Assembly: GCA_003281365.1 (NCBI GenBank)
Contig: QCCF01000003.1
Coordinates: forward strand, 116,917-180,916
Direction of reading: 5' to 3'
Origin: Prochlorococcus sp. AG-347-K18
Lineage (GTDB): Bacteria; Cyanobacteriota; Cyanobacteriia; PCC-6307; Cyanobiaceae
Length of the DNA stretch: 64,000 nt
Shown here piece after piece: positions 1 to 10,561 of this stretch. Below the pieces are notes generated by a model, which searched no databases, was not told the DNA's origin, and saw only the letters and a list, made by a program, of their open reading frames with translations. Numbering within the stretch: position 1 is the stretch's first letter; each line of letters begins with the position of its first letter. Both the position numbers and the translations under genes were made by a program.

Positions 1-582
1 AAAAGGTGGAACAATAACTCCTCCTAAAATTCCCCCTTTAGAAGAAAAAATTTTTGCTAAATCTTCTCCGTTAGAAGAACTCCAGAATTCTAATGGAGCT
101 AAGGCAACGAATTGTAATGTCAACTCAGATGAAAATTTTTTTTGTAATTCAAAAAGTTCAATCCAAAGATCAGTCGGTTGACTTTTGTATGTATCAATAT
201 GACTCCTAATAGCTCGGTATCCATTTTTTAAAGCAAGTTGTAATGATTTCTGAACTCTTTCAAGAACCTTATCTGTATTTCTAGTTTTATGTTCTTTGAG
301 ATTTACTGATAATGCTCCTTCATAGTTTGCTTCTAGATTAGGAAAATCTGACCATGTAAAAGATTTATCAAAATGTGAATGCGTTTCAACAAATCTTGGG
401 AATAAAATATTTTCTGGTTTTGTAACTTTATTTTTTAAAGGGTTTAACTCAGAAACAAATCCATCCTTCCACGTTATTGAAATTGAACATAAATCCTCTG
501 CATCAATATTGAGGTCATCAAAATCTTCAATTAAACAAAGGCTTCTGGGAATAAGAACCTCAGCTGTTCCAGAATTACTCAA
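1..582 (-). CDS. amidohydrolase / cytosine deaminase-like protein (3' part outside window)
   Basis: Open minus-strand frame from a TTG at 582 to window edge; reads ...ENILFPRFVETHSHFDKSFTWSDFP..., with the metal-binding HxH-type motif (ETHSHFDK) typical of amidohydrolases. Not in ORF track because truncated. Confidence 0.7.
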   Translation of the reverse strand, partial: MSNSGTAEVLIPRSLCLIEDFDDLNIDAEDLCSISITWKDGFVSELNPLKNKVTKPENILFPRFVETHSHFDKSFTWSDFPNLEANYEGALSVNLKEHKTRNTDKVLERVQKSLQLALKNGYRAIRSHIDTYKSQPTDLWIELFELQKKFSSELTLQFVALAPLEFWSSSNGEDLAKIFSSKGGILGGVIVPPF

Positions 583-709
583 ATTTTTTAATTATCTCTT
601 ATTTTAAGATATATGAAAAATTAACTAGATTAGAAAATAATTCAAATTTAGCAAAAAGAAATTAATGACTATGAAAATTACCCTTGAGTTGTTAAATTTA
701 TAAATGTGA

Positions 710-783
710 GGCGGGCGTCGCCAAGTGGTTAAGGCAGCGGCTTGTGGCGCCGCTATTCGGGGGTTCGAATCCCCTCGCTCGCC
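710..783 (+). tRNA. trnH: tRNA-His (GTG anticodon)
   Basis: Cloverleaf GCGGGCG...CGCTCGC acceptor, anticodon loop CTTGTGGC, GGTTCGAATCC T-arm; extra G-1 opposite C73 as expected for tRNA-His. Confidence 0.95.
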
Positions 784-854
784 CTAAAAAAATTGCAGCA
801 AAATTATTAAACTTGTAATTTTGAAAATAAGAACCATAAAAAATTTCTAGCAAA

Positions 855-2249
855 GTGCTAACAAAAACGAAACAAGACGAAAAAAAATTCCAAAATAGTT
901 CAAATACTGGCAGTTATTGGATCACTACATTTGGTTGCCAAATGAATAAGGCTGATTCCGAGAGAATGGCTGGAACTTTAGAGAAAATGGGATATATAAG
1001 AGCTGAGGATGAATTTAATGCTGATTTGGTTCTATACAATACATGCACTATCAGAGATAATGCAGAACAAAAAGTTTATAGCTTTCTCGGTAGACAAGCA
1101 AAAAGAAAGCATAAACTACCAAGCTTAAAACTTGTTGTTGCAGGTTGCCTCGCTCAGCAAGAAGGTGAGTCCTTACTTAGGAGAGTGCCAGAACTTGATC
1201 TTGTTATGGGTCCTCAACACGTCAACAACCTTGAGAACCTTCTAGGTAAAGTTGATTTAGGTAATCAAGTTGCTGCCACGGAGGAAACCTTTATTTCTGA
1301 AGACATAACAAATGCGAGAAGAGAAAGCTCTATTTGTGGTTGGGTTAATATCATTTATGGATGTAATGAAAGATGTTCATATTGTGTAGTTCCATCAGTC
1401 AGAGGTAAAGAGCAATCAAGATATCCAAATGCTATTAAAAGTGAGATACAAAAATTAGGGGATGATAATTTTAAAGAAATTACCCTTTTAGGACAAAATA
1501 TTGATGCTTATGGAAGAGATCTTCCTGGAACTACAAAAGAGGGGAGAAAAGAAAATACTCTAACTGACCTTTTATATTACATTCATGATGTTAGTGGGAT
1601 TCGCAGAATTAGATTTGCTACTAGCCATCCAAGATATTTTTCAAAAAGATTGATTCAAGCTTGTTATGAACTTGATAAAGTTTGTGAACATTTCCACATT
1701 CCATTCCAAAGTGGAAATGACGAAATCTTAAAGAAAATGTCCCGAGGATACACTATCAAAAAGTACAAAAACATCGTTGAGAATATAAGATCGTTAATGC
1801 CAGATGCATCAATTACTGCTGACGCTATTGTTGCTTTCCCAGGAGAGACTGAAAAACAATTTCAAGATACATTGAAACTCATATCAGAAGTTGGCTTTGA
1901 TCAAGTTAATACAGCAGCATACTCTCCAAGACCAAATACGCCTGCAGCAGTTTGGTCTAATCAAATTTCGGAAGAAGTAAAAAAAGCAAGATTGCATGAA
2001 ATTAATGCTTTAGTAGAGAAAACTGCTATGAGCAGAAATCAAAGATATATTAATAATATTGAAAGCATTTTAATTGAGGGTTTAAACCCAAAAAATTCCT
2101 CGCAAATTATGGGTAGAACCAGGACTAATAGATTAACTTTCGTTGAGATTCCCAAAGACATTAAATTTGATTTTTCCTTAGGAGATGAGATAGATGCCAA
2201 AATAAATAAAGCAAGACCTTTTTCCTTAACAGGAAAACTTTGCTTATAA
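855..2249 (+). CDS. miaB: tRNA-2-methylthio-N6-dimethylallyladenosine synthase (radical SAM, MiaB)
   Basis: N-terminal [14 protein letters not shown], radical [15 protein letters not shown]-terminal TRAM; GTG start. Confidence 0.95.
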   Translation: MLTKTKQDEKKFQNSSNTGSYWITTFGCQMNKADSERMAGTLEKMGYIRAEDEFNADLVLYNTCTIRDNAEQKVYSFLGRQAKRKHKLPSLKLVVAGCLAQQEGESLLRRVPELDLVMGPQHVNNLENLLGKVDLGNQVAATEETFISEDITNARRESSICGWVNIIYGCNERCSYCVVPSVRGKEQSRYPNAIKSEIQKLGDDNFKEITLLGQNIDAYGRDLPGTTKEGRKENTLTDLLYYIHDVSGIRRIRFATSHPRYFSKRLIQACYELDKVCEHFHIPFQSGNDEILKKMSRGYTIKKYKNIVENIRSLMPDASITADAIVAFPGETEKQFQDTLKLISEVGFDQVNTAAYSPRPNTPAAVWSNQISEEVKKARLHEINALVEKTAMSRNQRYINNIESILIEGLNPKNSSQIMGRTRTNRLTFVEIPKDIKFDFSLGDEIDAKINKARPFSLTGKLCL

Positions 2250-2259
2250 TTTTTTTTAA

Positions 2260-3327
2260 ATGATTGGGGAAAAGAAAAAATGTATAGGATTAATATTTGG
2301 TGGGTATTCAAATGAACATGAAGTTTCGATATCCTCTGCAAAAACAGTTTTTCATGCTTTTAATTCTGAGATAAACAAAAAACGCTTTACAGTAAAAGTA
2401 TTTTACATAGACAAATATGGAGATTGGCTTGATTGCGATCTCTCAGAAAAGATACTAATTGGTAAAACTGAAATCAAAATTACAAAAAAACAAGAGAATT
2501 TTAGTAAAGAAAAGATAAACTTCCTAGACGGAATTGAATTTCAAAATATTGACGTTTGGTTTCCACTTCTCCATGGATTATATGGTGAAGATGGGTCAAT
2601 TCATGGCTTACTGAAATACACTAAAAAACCATTAGTTGGATGTGGAATTATAGGCTCTGCTTTGGGAATGGATAAGATATTGATGAAATCAATTTTCTCA
2701 AACTTGAAAATCCCGCAAGTCAATTATCTAGCTTTTCAAGATGAAGATCTTAATGATAAGAAAGTAAAAAATAGAATAATTAGTAAGATTTTAGAAAATC
2801 TAAATTTTCCTGTTTTTGTTAAACCATCTAACTCTGGATCATCTCTTGGAATCTCTAAAGTCAAAAAAAAATCAGAAATACCGCAAGCCTTAGACAAAGC
2901 TTGGAAAATAGATCCAAGATTTTTAGTAGAGGAAGGCTTAGAAGTTAGAGAAATTGAATGTGGAATAATTGGGAATTCGAAACTCTTAACGTCTGAGATA
3001 GGCGAAGTAATTTACGAAAGTGATTGGTATGATTACGATTCAAAATATAACTTAGACAATAAGATAATCATCCCAGCCGAAATAGATTCAAAAATAACCA
3101 AACAAATTAAGAAAATTGCTATACAAAGTTGTAAGGCACTAAATATTTTTGGTTTTGCAAGGGTTGATTTCTTTTTAGAAAAATCTTCAAATAAAATTTT
3201 GTTAAATGAAATAAATACAATTCCTGGTTTCACAACAAAAAGTATGTTTCCAATGCTTTGGAAAGCTTCAGGTTTAAATATTGAACAACTTGTGGCTAAA
3301 CTGGTAGAAATATCATTAGATTTATAA
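2260..3327 (+). CDS. ddl: D-alanine--D-alanine ligase
   Basis: GGYSNEHEVSISSA, HGLYGEDGSIHGLL, KPSNSGSSLGISKV, LLNEINTIPGFT motifs. Confidence 0.95.
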   Translation: MIGEKKKCIGLIFGGYSNEHEVSISSAKTVFHAFNSEINKKRFTVKVFYIDKYGDWLDCDLSEKILIGKTEIKITKKQENFSKEKINFLDGIEFQNIDVWFPLLHGLYGEDGSIHGLLKYTKKPLVGCGIIGSALGMDKILMKSIFSNLKIPQVNYLAFQDEDLNDKKVKNRIISKILENLNFPVFVKPSNSGSSLGISKVKKKSEIPQALDKAWKIDPRFLVEEGLEVREIECGIIGNSKLLTSEIGEVIYESDWYDYDSKYNLDNKIIIPAEIDSKITKQIKKIAIQSCKALNIFGFARVDFFLEKSSNKILLNEINTIPGFTTKSMFPMLWKASGLNIEQLVAKLVEISLDL

Positions 3328-3337
3328 TTCGAATCAA

Positions 3338-3748
3338 ATGTTACATGGTTTTCTTTGGTTACCATTACTTTTAATCTTCGTTTTATTAACTGCTCTGGGA
3401 TGGTTAGAAAGAAGGAGGCAAAATCTTTTTAGGACGTGGGCGAATGGTTCTGAACTTTGCAAATTAGATAGTTCAGGCGCAGCTTCTTTAAAAGATGGAG
3501 AATTGAGATGGAGCGAATTTGAAGCTGGAAAATTTGAAGAAAAAGATAGTTTTATAATCAAGAAACTAGAGTTAGTGGAACTAATGGCTCTAACTTCTGG
3601 AGAAGCTCCTCTAACAAATGAATCTCAGGGTAAGTGTAGGTTGAGATTAGTAGGTGATGGGAAAGAGATGGATGTACCATTTTCAGATGCAGAGCAAGCG
3701 AGAAAATGGATGGATCAATTGATGGAAAAAGCTCGATGTGATTTGTGA
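3338..3748 (+). CDS. conserved cyanobacterial hypothetical protein with N-terminal TM helix
   Basis: 136-aa ORF between ddl and ftsQ; N-terminal hydrophobic segment, same strand and tightly packed. Confidence 0.75.
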   Translation: MLHGFLWLPLLLIFVLLTALGWLERRRQNLFRTWANGSELCKLDSSGAASLKDGELRWSEFEAGKFEEKDSFIIKKLELVELMALTSGEAPLTNESQGKCRLRLVGDGKEMDVPFSDAEQARKWMDQLMEKARCDL

Positions 3749-4470
3749 AGAACCAAAAAAAAATCAAAAATAAAAGCTTTTTATTCCTCATTTCATTTTC
3801 AATCTTAACTAGCTTAGTAAGCACAAAAACGCTTAAAAAAGTGAATATTCAGGACATTAGGATTTCTGGTAGTGAACTATTTTCGCAAAGTGATGTAGTA
3901 AATAATTCATCTTTAAAATTTCCTATCCGGTTAATTTTTATTAAAACTAATTTTTTAGAAAAGGAATTAAAACAAAATTTATCTCTCAAAAATGTTTCAG
4001 TTAGTAGACAAATATTTCCTTTTGGTTTGGAAGTTCACCTTAATACAAGAATTCCAGTGGCTTACGGCGAGAGGATGTTAGATGACAAAAAAATATTAGG
4101 CTTTATTGATAAAGATGGAATTTTTATAGATAAAAAAAATGCAGATAAAAAAAAGTTGAAAAAACTAACCATTGAAGTTTTTGGTTGGAAAGAAAAATTT
4201 AAAAATACATTATCTGAGATATTAGTTGCACATGAAAATTATAAATTTGAAATAGTCAAAATAACTTTTTCGCCAAATGGATTTCTAACTCTTGAGGAAA
4301 AGAATTTAAAAACAATATTGTTAGGATTTAATTCGAATTTAATTAACTACCAATTACAAATAATCGATAACCTAAAAAATGAATTTAAGAAAAATAATTT
4401 CTCTGAAGAAATTGATAATATTGATCTCACTGATCCAAATAAACCAAAAATAAAAGTGTTCAAACCCTAA
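3745..4470 (+). CDS. ftsQ: FtsQ-like cell division protein (POTRA domain)
   Basis: N-terminal TM, KKVNIQDIRISGSELFSQSDVV POTRA-like segment, position directly upstream of ftsZ; GTG start overlapping previous stop. Confidence 0.8.
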   Translation: MKNQKKIKNKSFLFLISFSILTSLVSTKTLKKVNIQDIRISGSELFSQSDVVNNSSLKFPIRLIFIKTNFLEKELKQNLSLKNVSVSRQIFPFGLEVHLNTRIPVAYGERMLDDKKILGFIDKDGIFIDKKNADKKKLKKLTIEVFGWKEKFKNTLSEILVAHENYKFEIVKITFSPNGFLTLEEKNLKTILLGFNSNLINYQLQIIDNLKNEFKKNNFSEEIDNIDLTDPNKPKIKVFKP

Positions 4471-4589
4471 TATTTGTGATTGGATTTTAAATAATTTTTT
4501 TTTATTATTGTAGTGTTGAAAAGGGATTAGCATTTTAAACGAAAATATTTTAAATGAATATTTAAGGATTTTCCTCAACAAATTCCTAC

Positions 4590-4654
4590 AGATGAGCTTA
4601 GTAAGCTCATAATGCATCCAATATAGTTATAGATCCCTATTTAGAGATGAGCTT
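4590..4654 (+). promoter_or_regulatory. putative structured 5' leader of ftsZ (start-codon mimic plus inverted repeat)
   Basis: Direct repeats AGATGAGCTT at 4590-4599 and 4645-4654 (spanning the ftsZ ATG) with inverted copy AAGCTCAT at 4603-4610. Confidence 0.5.
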
Positions 4655-5762
4655 CGGTAACAATCCAAACTTTGATCAATCAAAAGACATCCTTCCAAGT
4701 CAGAATGCCAAAATTGAAGTAATTGGTGTTGGGGGTGGTGGAAGTAATGCTGTAAACAGGATGATAGATAGTGAACTTGAAGGTGTTTCATTCAGAGTTC
4801 TAAATACTGATGCGCAAGCCTTACTACAGTCATCTGCGGAGCGAAAGGTTCAATTAGGTCAGAACTTAACAAGAGGACTTGGAGCAGGTGGCAATCCAAG
4901 TATTGGTCAAAAGGCTGCAGAAGAATCAAGAGATGAGCTTCAGCAATCACTAGACGGATCTGACTTGGTTTTTATAGCAGCAGGAATGGGTGGAGGTACT
5001 GGCACAGGTGCAGCTCCAGTTGTGGCTGAAGTAGCAAAGCAAAGCGGAGCGTTAACAATTGGTATAGTAACTAAACCTTTTTCTTTTGAGGGCAAAAGGA
5101 GAATGCGTCAAGCTGAAGAAGGAATTGCAAGATTGGCACAAAATGTTGATACTCTCATTGTCATTCCTAATGATCGTTTAAAAGAGGTTTCAGCGGGTGC
5201 CTCTATTCAAGAAGCCTTCAAAAATGCAGATGATGTTCTAAGAATGGGTGTTCAAGGTATAAGTGAAGTAATTACCCGCCCGGGTGAGGTTAATCTTGAC
5301 TTCGCTGATGTGAGGTCAGTCATGACTGAAGCAGGAACTGCGCTTCTCGGTGTAGGTGTTGGGTCTGGAAGATCTAGAGCTGTTGAGGCTGCTCAAGCTG
5401 CCATTAATAGTCCATTACTAGAAGCTGGAAGAATTGATGGAGCCAAAGGATGCCTCGTAAACATAACTGGAGGGAGAGATTTGACTCTCGACGATGTGAA
5501 TTCAGTTGGAGAAGTTATTAGTGATGTGGTAGATCAAGATGCAAATATAATCCTTGGTCAAGCGGTTAATGAAGAGATGGAAGGTGAGATACAAGTTACC
5601 GTAATTGCGACAGGTTTTGATACCAACCAACCATTAAAGCAGCAAAGAATTAAAAATAGATTATCTAATCAATCTTTTTATAATGTTTCCGATAATAAAG
5701 AGACAGGTGCAAATATCCCTGAGTTTTTGAGATTAAGGCAAAATAAAAATATAGATCAATAG
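4647..5762 (+). CDS. ftsZ: cell division GTPase FtsZ
   Basis: Tubulin signature [28 protein letters not shown]-terminal IPEFLRLRQ. Confidence 0.99.
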   Translation: MSFGNNPNFDQSKDILPSQNAKIEVIGVGGGGSNAVNRMIDSELEGVSFRVLNTDAQALLQSSAERKVQLGQNLTRGLGAGGNPSIGQKAAEESRDELQQSLDGSDLVFIAAGMGGGTGTGAAPVVAEVAKQSGALTIGIVTKPFSFEGKRRMRQAEEGIARLAQNVDTLIVIPNDRLKEVSAGASIQEAFKNADDVLRMGVQGISEVITRPGEVNLDFADVRSVMTEAGTALLGVGVGSGRSRAVEAAQAAINSPLLEAGRIDGAKGCLVNITGGRDLTLDDVNSVGEVISDVVDQDANIILGQAVNEEMEGEIQVTVIATGFDTNQPLKQQRIKNRLSNQSFYNVSDNKETGANIPEFLRLRQNKNIDQ

Positions 5763-5773
5763 GTAAGATAGAG

Positions 5774-5868
5774 TGACTCGGTTATCTCGCCTGCCTCAAG
5801 CATCCCTTGTGGCTGCTACCTTCCGGTCCTGACCAGGTTTAGGCGTTAAAACCGCGAAAGGCCGAGTC
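5774..5868 (-). ncRNA. ffs: bacterial SRP RNA (4.5S, small type)
   Basis: Minus strand reads GACTCGGCC...ACCTGGTCAGGACCGGAAGGTAGCAGCC...CCGAGTC; canonical GGTCAGG-CCGGAAGGTAGCAGCC apical domain with closing GACTCGG/CCGAGTC stem. Confidence 0.95.
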
Positions 5869-5914
5869 AATGATATTTTAGCAATTCTTGATTAAAAAAG
5901 ATACATAATTACTT

Positions 5915-6688
5915 ATGCTACCTTCAGACCTCGTCAATTATAAAAAAAAATCTCAAAAAATTATTGCACTAACTGCATGGGATTCTATATCTGGATCCAT
6001 TGCAGAACAGGCTAACGTGGATCTCGTCTTAGTAGGCGATTCCTTAGCGATGGTCTGTTTAGGGTACAAATCCACATTGCCATTAACTTTAGAAAACATA
6101 ATTTATCATACTAATGCTGTCTCAAGAGGATTTAAAAAAAAAGTTGAAGAACAACCTTTGGTAGTTTCTGACATGCCTTTTTTGACTTACCAATGTGGAG
6201 AGGATAAAGCTGTTGAGTATGCTGGGAAAATAATTCAAAACACTTATGCAAAAGCTGTAAAGGTAGAAGGGGCTGAACCAGAAATACAAAAAGTTATTTC
6301 CAGATTAATAAGAATGGGAATCCCTGTTATGGGTCATATAGGGCTTACACCACAAAGCTATTTAAACCTTGGACTTAAGAAACAGGGAGAAAGCATAGAA
6401 AGCCAAGAAAAAATTAAAAGAGAAGCTTTTATTCTTGAAAAATTAGGATGTTTTTCAATAGTACTTGAACATATTCCCGATTTGCTTGCTAAAGATATAC
6501 AAAGCAACTTAAAAATACCCACAATAGGGATTGGTGCAGGAAATTATTGCGATGGGCAAGTAAGAGTTACTGCAGATTTGTTAGGTCTTAATGATGATCA
6601 ACCGCCATTTTGCCAACCTATTATACAAGGGAAGAAATTATTTAATGAAAAACTAAAAGATTGGGTAGCTTCTGAGAGGCTCAATTAA
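5915..6688 (+). CDS. panB: 3-methyl-2-oxobutanoate hydroxymethyltransferase
   Basis: ALTAWDSISGSIAEQANVDLVLVGDSLAMVCLGY, GHIGLTPQS, IPTIGIGAG motifs. Confidence 0.96.
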   Translation: MLPSDLVNYKKKSQKIIALTAWDSISGSIAEQANVDLVLVGDSLAMVCLGYKSTLPLTLENIIYHTNAVSRGFKKKVEEQPLVVSDMPFLTYQCGEDKAVEYAGKIIQNTYAKAVKVEGAEPEIQKVISRLIRMGIPVMGHIGLTPQSYLNLGLKKQGESIESQEKIKREAFILEKLGCFSIVLEHIPDLLAKDIQSNLKIPTIGIGAGNYCDGQVRVTADLLGLNDDQPPFCQPIIQGKKLFNEKLKDWVASERLN

Positions 6689-7904
6689 CTTTATCCCACC
6701 ACCTAAACATAGAAATAAGAATTTGATTGCTAAGCTCCATTCCTTTTGGATCATTTAAATAGAATCTATTACCCTTTCTCTCCAATAGCCCAATTTCAAG
6801 AAATTTTTCCCATTCTTCAAGCAATTTACTGAAGTTACTTTCAAATTTTTTATTATCCCAGTTTTGTTCTTTAAACACTTTATAAATATCAATACCCTCT
6901 TTAAGTCTCAATCCCAGCATTATTTTCTCATCTAGTTCTCCATAAACAAATTTATCATTAATAAGAGATGAATCTAAATTAAGTTCATATTGACTAATTA
7001 CCCATTCTTTATATTCCTTGCTAACTCTTGGTCTTGTGAATTTTTCCCCCCAAGGAGAACTAGTAGAACCTTGACCAAAACTCCACCAGCCCAAACCGCT
7101 CCAATAAACTCTATTATGTCTTGATTGATGCCTTGGAAGACAATAGTTTGAAATTTCATATCTTGAGTAACCCGATTTTTTTAATATTAAATTAGTTGAT
7201 GTACTATTTCTAAAGGCATCCTCCTCACTTGGAAGTTTTAATTTTCCTAAATCAACTAATTTTTTAAAAACAGTTCCATTTTCAATATTTAAATCGTAAA
7301 TAGATAGATGTGGAGGCGAAAAAGTTAATGTTTTTTTTAAGTCATCTTGCCATTCTTTAAATCCACTAAGTGGCAAGTTTTGAATCAAATCTAAGCTCCA
7401 GCTTTTTATTAACCCTGAATCATTTACTCTCTTCAACAATAAACAAGATTTTTCAGCATCCTCTCTCAAATGACGTCTTCCCGACTTTTGAAGTATTTGA
7501 TTATTAAAACTTTGGACTCCTAAACTAAATCTATTTATTCCCGCATCTATGAATCCATAAAGCTTATCTTGATCAAAACTAGCTGGGTCTACCTCCATAG
7601 TAATTTCAGCACCATAATCAATTCCATAATTTTCTTTAAAAAGGTCAATTAACTCTTTGATTTGTTTGGGATCCAAAATTGATGGCGTACCACCACCTAC
7701 ATAAATTGTAGAAAGAGGAGATTTATGCTTGATTGACAATATTTCTTGGTGTAAAAAGTGCAAATATTCTTTAACAGTTTTACTTCCATAACCTTGTAAA
7801 GTTTCAACTTTGTTTCCTAGTGGGATAACTGAAAAGTCACAATAAAAGCACCTTCTATGGCAAAAAGGGATGTGTATGTAAGCACTTCTTGGGAACTTAC
7901 TCAT
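6681..7904 (-). CDS. hemW: radical SAM HemW-like (coproporphyrinogen III oxidase-like) protein
   Basis: YIHIPFCHRRCFYCDF, TIYVGGGTPSIL; ORF-track start 7958 is longer, MSKFPRSAYIHIPF at 7904 is the more likely start. Confidence 0.88.
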   Translation of the reverse strand: MSKFPRSAYIHIPFCHRRCFYCDFSVIPLGNKVETLQGYGSKTVKEYLHFLHQEILSIKHKSPLSTIYVGGGTPSILDPKQIKELIDLFKENYGIDYGAEITMEVDPASFDQDKLYGFIDAGINRFSLGVQSFNNQILQKSGRRHLREDAEKSCLLLKRVNDSGLIKSWSLDLIQNLPLSGFKEWQDDLKKTLTFSPPHLSIYDLNIENGTVFKKLVDLGKLKLPSEEDAFRNSTSTNLILKKSGYSRYEISNYCLPRHQSRHNRVYWSGLGWWSFGQGSTSSPWGEKFTRPRVSKEYKEWVISQYELNLDSSLINDKFVYGELDEKIMLGLRLKEGIDIYKVFKEQNWDNKKFESNFSKLLEEWEKFLEIGLLERKGNRFYLNDPKGMELSNQILISMFRWWDKVN

Positions 7905-8001
7905 AATCATAAATACATTTTTAAGATCCAAAAAAGTATTAAGGATCGAAAAAAACAAAATCCTTATTTACTCAATTAATAAATCCTAGTAGATTATAGA
8001 T

Positions 8002-9111
8002 ATGACAGATATCTTAGTATTAATATTATTTGTATTATCTGGAGCTGCTTCAGGATGGCTTGGGGTAGATTTATTACCAGTAGATGTACTCAAACAGGTA
8101 TCAAATGTAGAAGGTTTTAGAATTGTTTTGGCAATAATTGGTTTTTTTATTGGATTAGCAGCAGGTTTTGTATTCCTTCAACTTAGAAAGACGTTTCTTG
8201 ATCAAATAAGGACAATGCCTACGGATTTACTAATAAGTAGGTCAGTTGGATTAATTTTAGGACTTCTTGTAGCTAATCTCTTACTTGCTCCAATACTTTT
8301 AATTCCCTTCCCGAGAGAAGTCTTTTTTGCAAAACCTTTAGCAGCAATATTAAGCAATATTTTCTTTGGTGTACTTGGTTATAAGTTAGCGGATACTCAT
8401 GGAAGAACGTTATTGAGATTATTCAATCCAAATAATACTGATGCATATCTAGTAAATGAGGGAATACTGCCTGCTGCGAGTCCAAAAATTCTTGATACCA
8501 GCGTAATTATTGATGGCAGAATAAATGGCCTATTAAATTGTGGCTTGTTAGAAGGGCAATTAATAGTTGCTCAAAGTGTAATTGATGAATTACAAACTTT
8601 AGCTGACTCAAGCAGTAACGAAAAAAGGTCAAAGGGCAGAAGGGGTCTTAAATTATTAAAAGAATTAAGAGATTTATATGGTAGAAGACTTGTAATAAAT
8701 CCCACAAAGTACGAAGGTAATGGAGTAGATGAAAAACTCTTAAAAATTACTGAGGATATGACAGGTACATTAATTACTGCTGATTATAATCTTTCTCAGG
8801 TTGCTGAAGTAAAAGAATTAAAAGTAATGAATTTGAGTGATTTGGTTATTGCTTTAAGACCTGAAGTTCAGCCAGGGGAATCACTGAATATAAAAATCGT
8901 TAGAGAGGGTAAGGAAAAAATGCAAGGTATTGGATATTTGGATGACGGAACAATGGTTGTTATTGATGAAGCTAAGAATTTTGTGGGAAGCAGATTAGAT
9001 ATTATCATCACAGGAGCACTACAAACTCCCACTGGAAGAATGGTCTTTGGAAAACTGATAAATGATCCTGAGTCAAACAAATCTTTTAAATCTCCAGCGA
9101 CACAGGGCTAA
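8002..9111 (+). CDS. PIN/TRAM domain integral membrane protein (YacL-like)
   Basis: Four hydrophobic helices followed by LDTSVIIDGRI PIN core and C-terminal TRAM-like segment. Confidence 0.9.
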   Translation: MTDILVLILFVLSGAASGWLGVDLLPVDVLKQVSNVEGFRIVLAIIGFFIGLAAGFVFLQLRKTFLDQIRTMPTDLLISRSVGLILGLLVANLLLAPILLIPFPREVFFAKPLAAILSNIFFGVLGYKLADTHGRTLLRLFNPNNTDAYLVNEGILPAASPKILDTSVIIDGRINGLLNCGLLEGQLIVAQSVIDELQTLADSSSNEKRSKGRRGLKLLKELRDLYGRRLVINPTKYEGNGVDEKLLKITEDMTGTLITADYNLSQVAEVKELKVMNLSDLVIALRPEVQPGESLNIKIVREGKEKMQGIGYLDDGTMVVIDEAKNFVGSRLDIIITGALQTPTGRMVFGKLINDPESNKSFKSPATQG

Positions 9112-9142
9112 ATCTAGCTAGAATCAAATCAACTTTAATATT

Positions 9143-9814
9143 GTGATACATATGACTGTATCTGCTCCTTATTACGGCGAAAATACTGTTATGAGGACCC
9201 CGCCACCTGATCTACCCTCTCTTTTATTGAAAGAGAGAATTGTTTATCTTGGTTTACCATTATTTTCAGATGATGATGCGAAAAGACAACTTGGAATGGA
9301 TGTTACTGAGCTAATCATTGCTCAGCTTCTTTATCTAGAGTTTGAAGATTCAGAAAAACCTATTTATTTCTATATAAATTCAACAGGAACAAGTTGGTAC
9401 ACTGGTGATGCAGTTGGTTTCGAAACAGAAGCTTTCGCTATTTGCGATACAATAAGCTATATCAAACCTCCAGTTCATACAATTTGTATCGGGCAAGCAA
9501 TGGGAACTGCTGCAGTTATCCTCTCTTCTGGCACAAAGGGTCAAAGAGCTGCCCTTCCACATGCTTCTATTGTTTTACATCAACCTATTAGCGGGGCAAG
9601 AGGTCAAGCAACCGATATTCAAATAAGAGCTGAGGAAGTATTGAAAAACAAAAAATCCATGCTCGAGATCCTATCTCGTAATACTGGAAAGACTATCGAA
9701 GAACTTTCTAAAGATTCAGACAGGATGAGTTATCTCAACCCTCAAGAAGCCCTAGATTATGGAGTCATAGATAGAATACTTACAAGCCAAAAAGATTTAC
9801 CCAAAAAAATTTAA
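9143..9814 (+). CDS. clpR: ClpP-like protease subunit ClpR (predicted non-catalytic)
   Basis: ClpP fold sequence; catalytic Ser position is Gly ([11 protein letters not shown] versus [11 protein letters not shown] in the neighbour), HQP retained. Start may be the ATG at 9152. Confidence 0.9.
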   Translation: MIHMTVSAPYYGENTVMRTPPPDLPSLLLKERIVYLGLPLFSDDDAKRQLGMDVTELIIAQLLYLEFEDSEKPIYFYINSTGTSWYTGDAVGFETEAFAICDTISYIKPPVHTICIGQAMGTAAVILSSGTKGQRAALPHASIVLHQPISGARGQATDIQIRAEEVLKNKKSMLEILSRNTGKTIEELSKDSDRMSYLNPQEALDYGVIDRILTSQKDLPKKI

Positions 9815-9839
9815 TTACACAAACAATTACTTTAAAATC

Positions 9840-10451
9840 ATGCCAATAGGAACTCCAAGCGTGCCTTACAGACTTCCTGGAAGTCAATACGAAAGGTGGG
9901 TTGACATTTATACAAGACTAGGTGTTGAAAGAATTCTTTTTCTTGGACAAGAAGTCAATGATGGTATTGCTAATAGCCTAGTTGCTCAAATGCTTTATCT
10001 TGATTCTGAGGATAATTCCAAACCTATCTATCTATATATAAATAGCCCGGGTGGATCAGTAACTGCTGGATTGGCTATTTATGACACTATCAAATATGTA
10101 AAAAGCGATGTGGTTACAATTTGCGTAGGCCTAGCAGCCTCAATGGGTGCTTTCCTATTGGCCGCAGGGACAAAGGGTAAAAGAGTTGCTTTGCCCCACA
10201 GCAGAATAATGATTCATCAACCCCTCGGAGGGACATCTCAACGTCAAGCAAGTGATATTGAAATAGAGGCTAAGGAGATCTTAAGAATTAAAGATATGTT
10301 AAACATGTCTATGGCAGATATGACAGGTCAATCATTTGAAAAAATTGAAAAGGATACGGACAGAGATTATTTTCTAAGCGCAGAAGAAGCAAAAAATTAT
10401 GGTCTAATTGATAGAGTTATCACACATCCAAGTGAAGCAAATCAATCTTAG
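9840..10451 (+). CDS. clpP: ATP-dependent Clp protease proteolytic subunit
   Basis: [32 protein letters not shown] with catalytic Ser/His. Confidence 0.97.
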   Translation: MPIGTPSVPYRLPGSQYERWVDIYTRLGVERILFLGQEVNDGIANSLVAQMLYLDSEDNSKPIYLYINSPGGSVTAGLAIYDTIKYVKSDVVTICVGLAASMGAFLLAAGTKGKRVALPHSRIMIHQPLGGTSQRQASDIEIEAKEILRIKDMLNMSMADMTGQSFEKIEKDTDRDYFLSAEEAKNYGLIDRVITHPSEANQS

Positions 10452-10561
10452 ATTTTCTAAATATTTATTTTAATTTTCTTTTTGAAATTACTAATTTTTT
10501 GGTTTATTTACACGTTTAATGTCTAAAATATTAATTATCAAATGCAAAGAAACTACAACTA

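Noticed and set aside
2039-2341. Minus-strand ORF antisense to miaB/ddl (also 3033..3365, 3558..3824, 33057..33590, 34774..35094, 48405..48695 and similar)
   Set aside because: Fully overlap well-supported genes on the other strand and lack recognisable domains; typical shadow ORFs.
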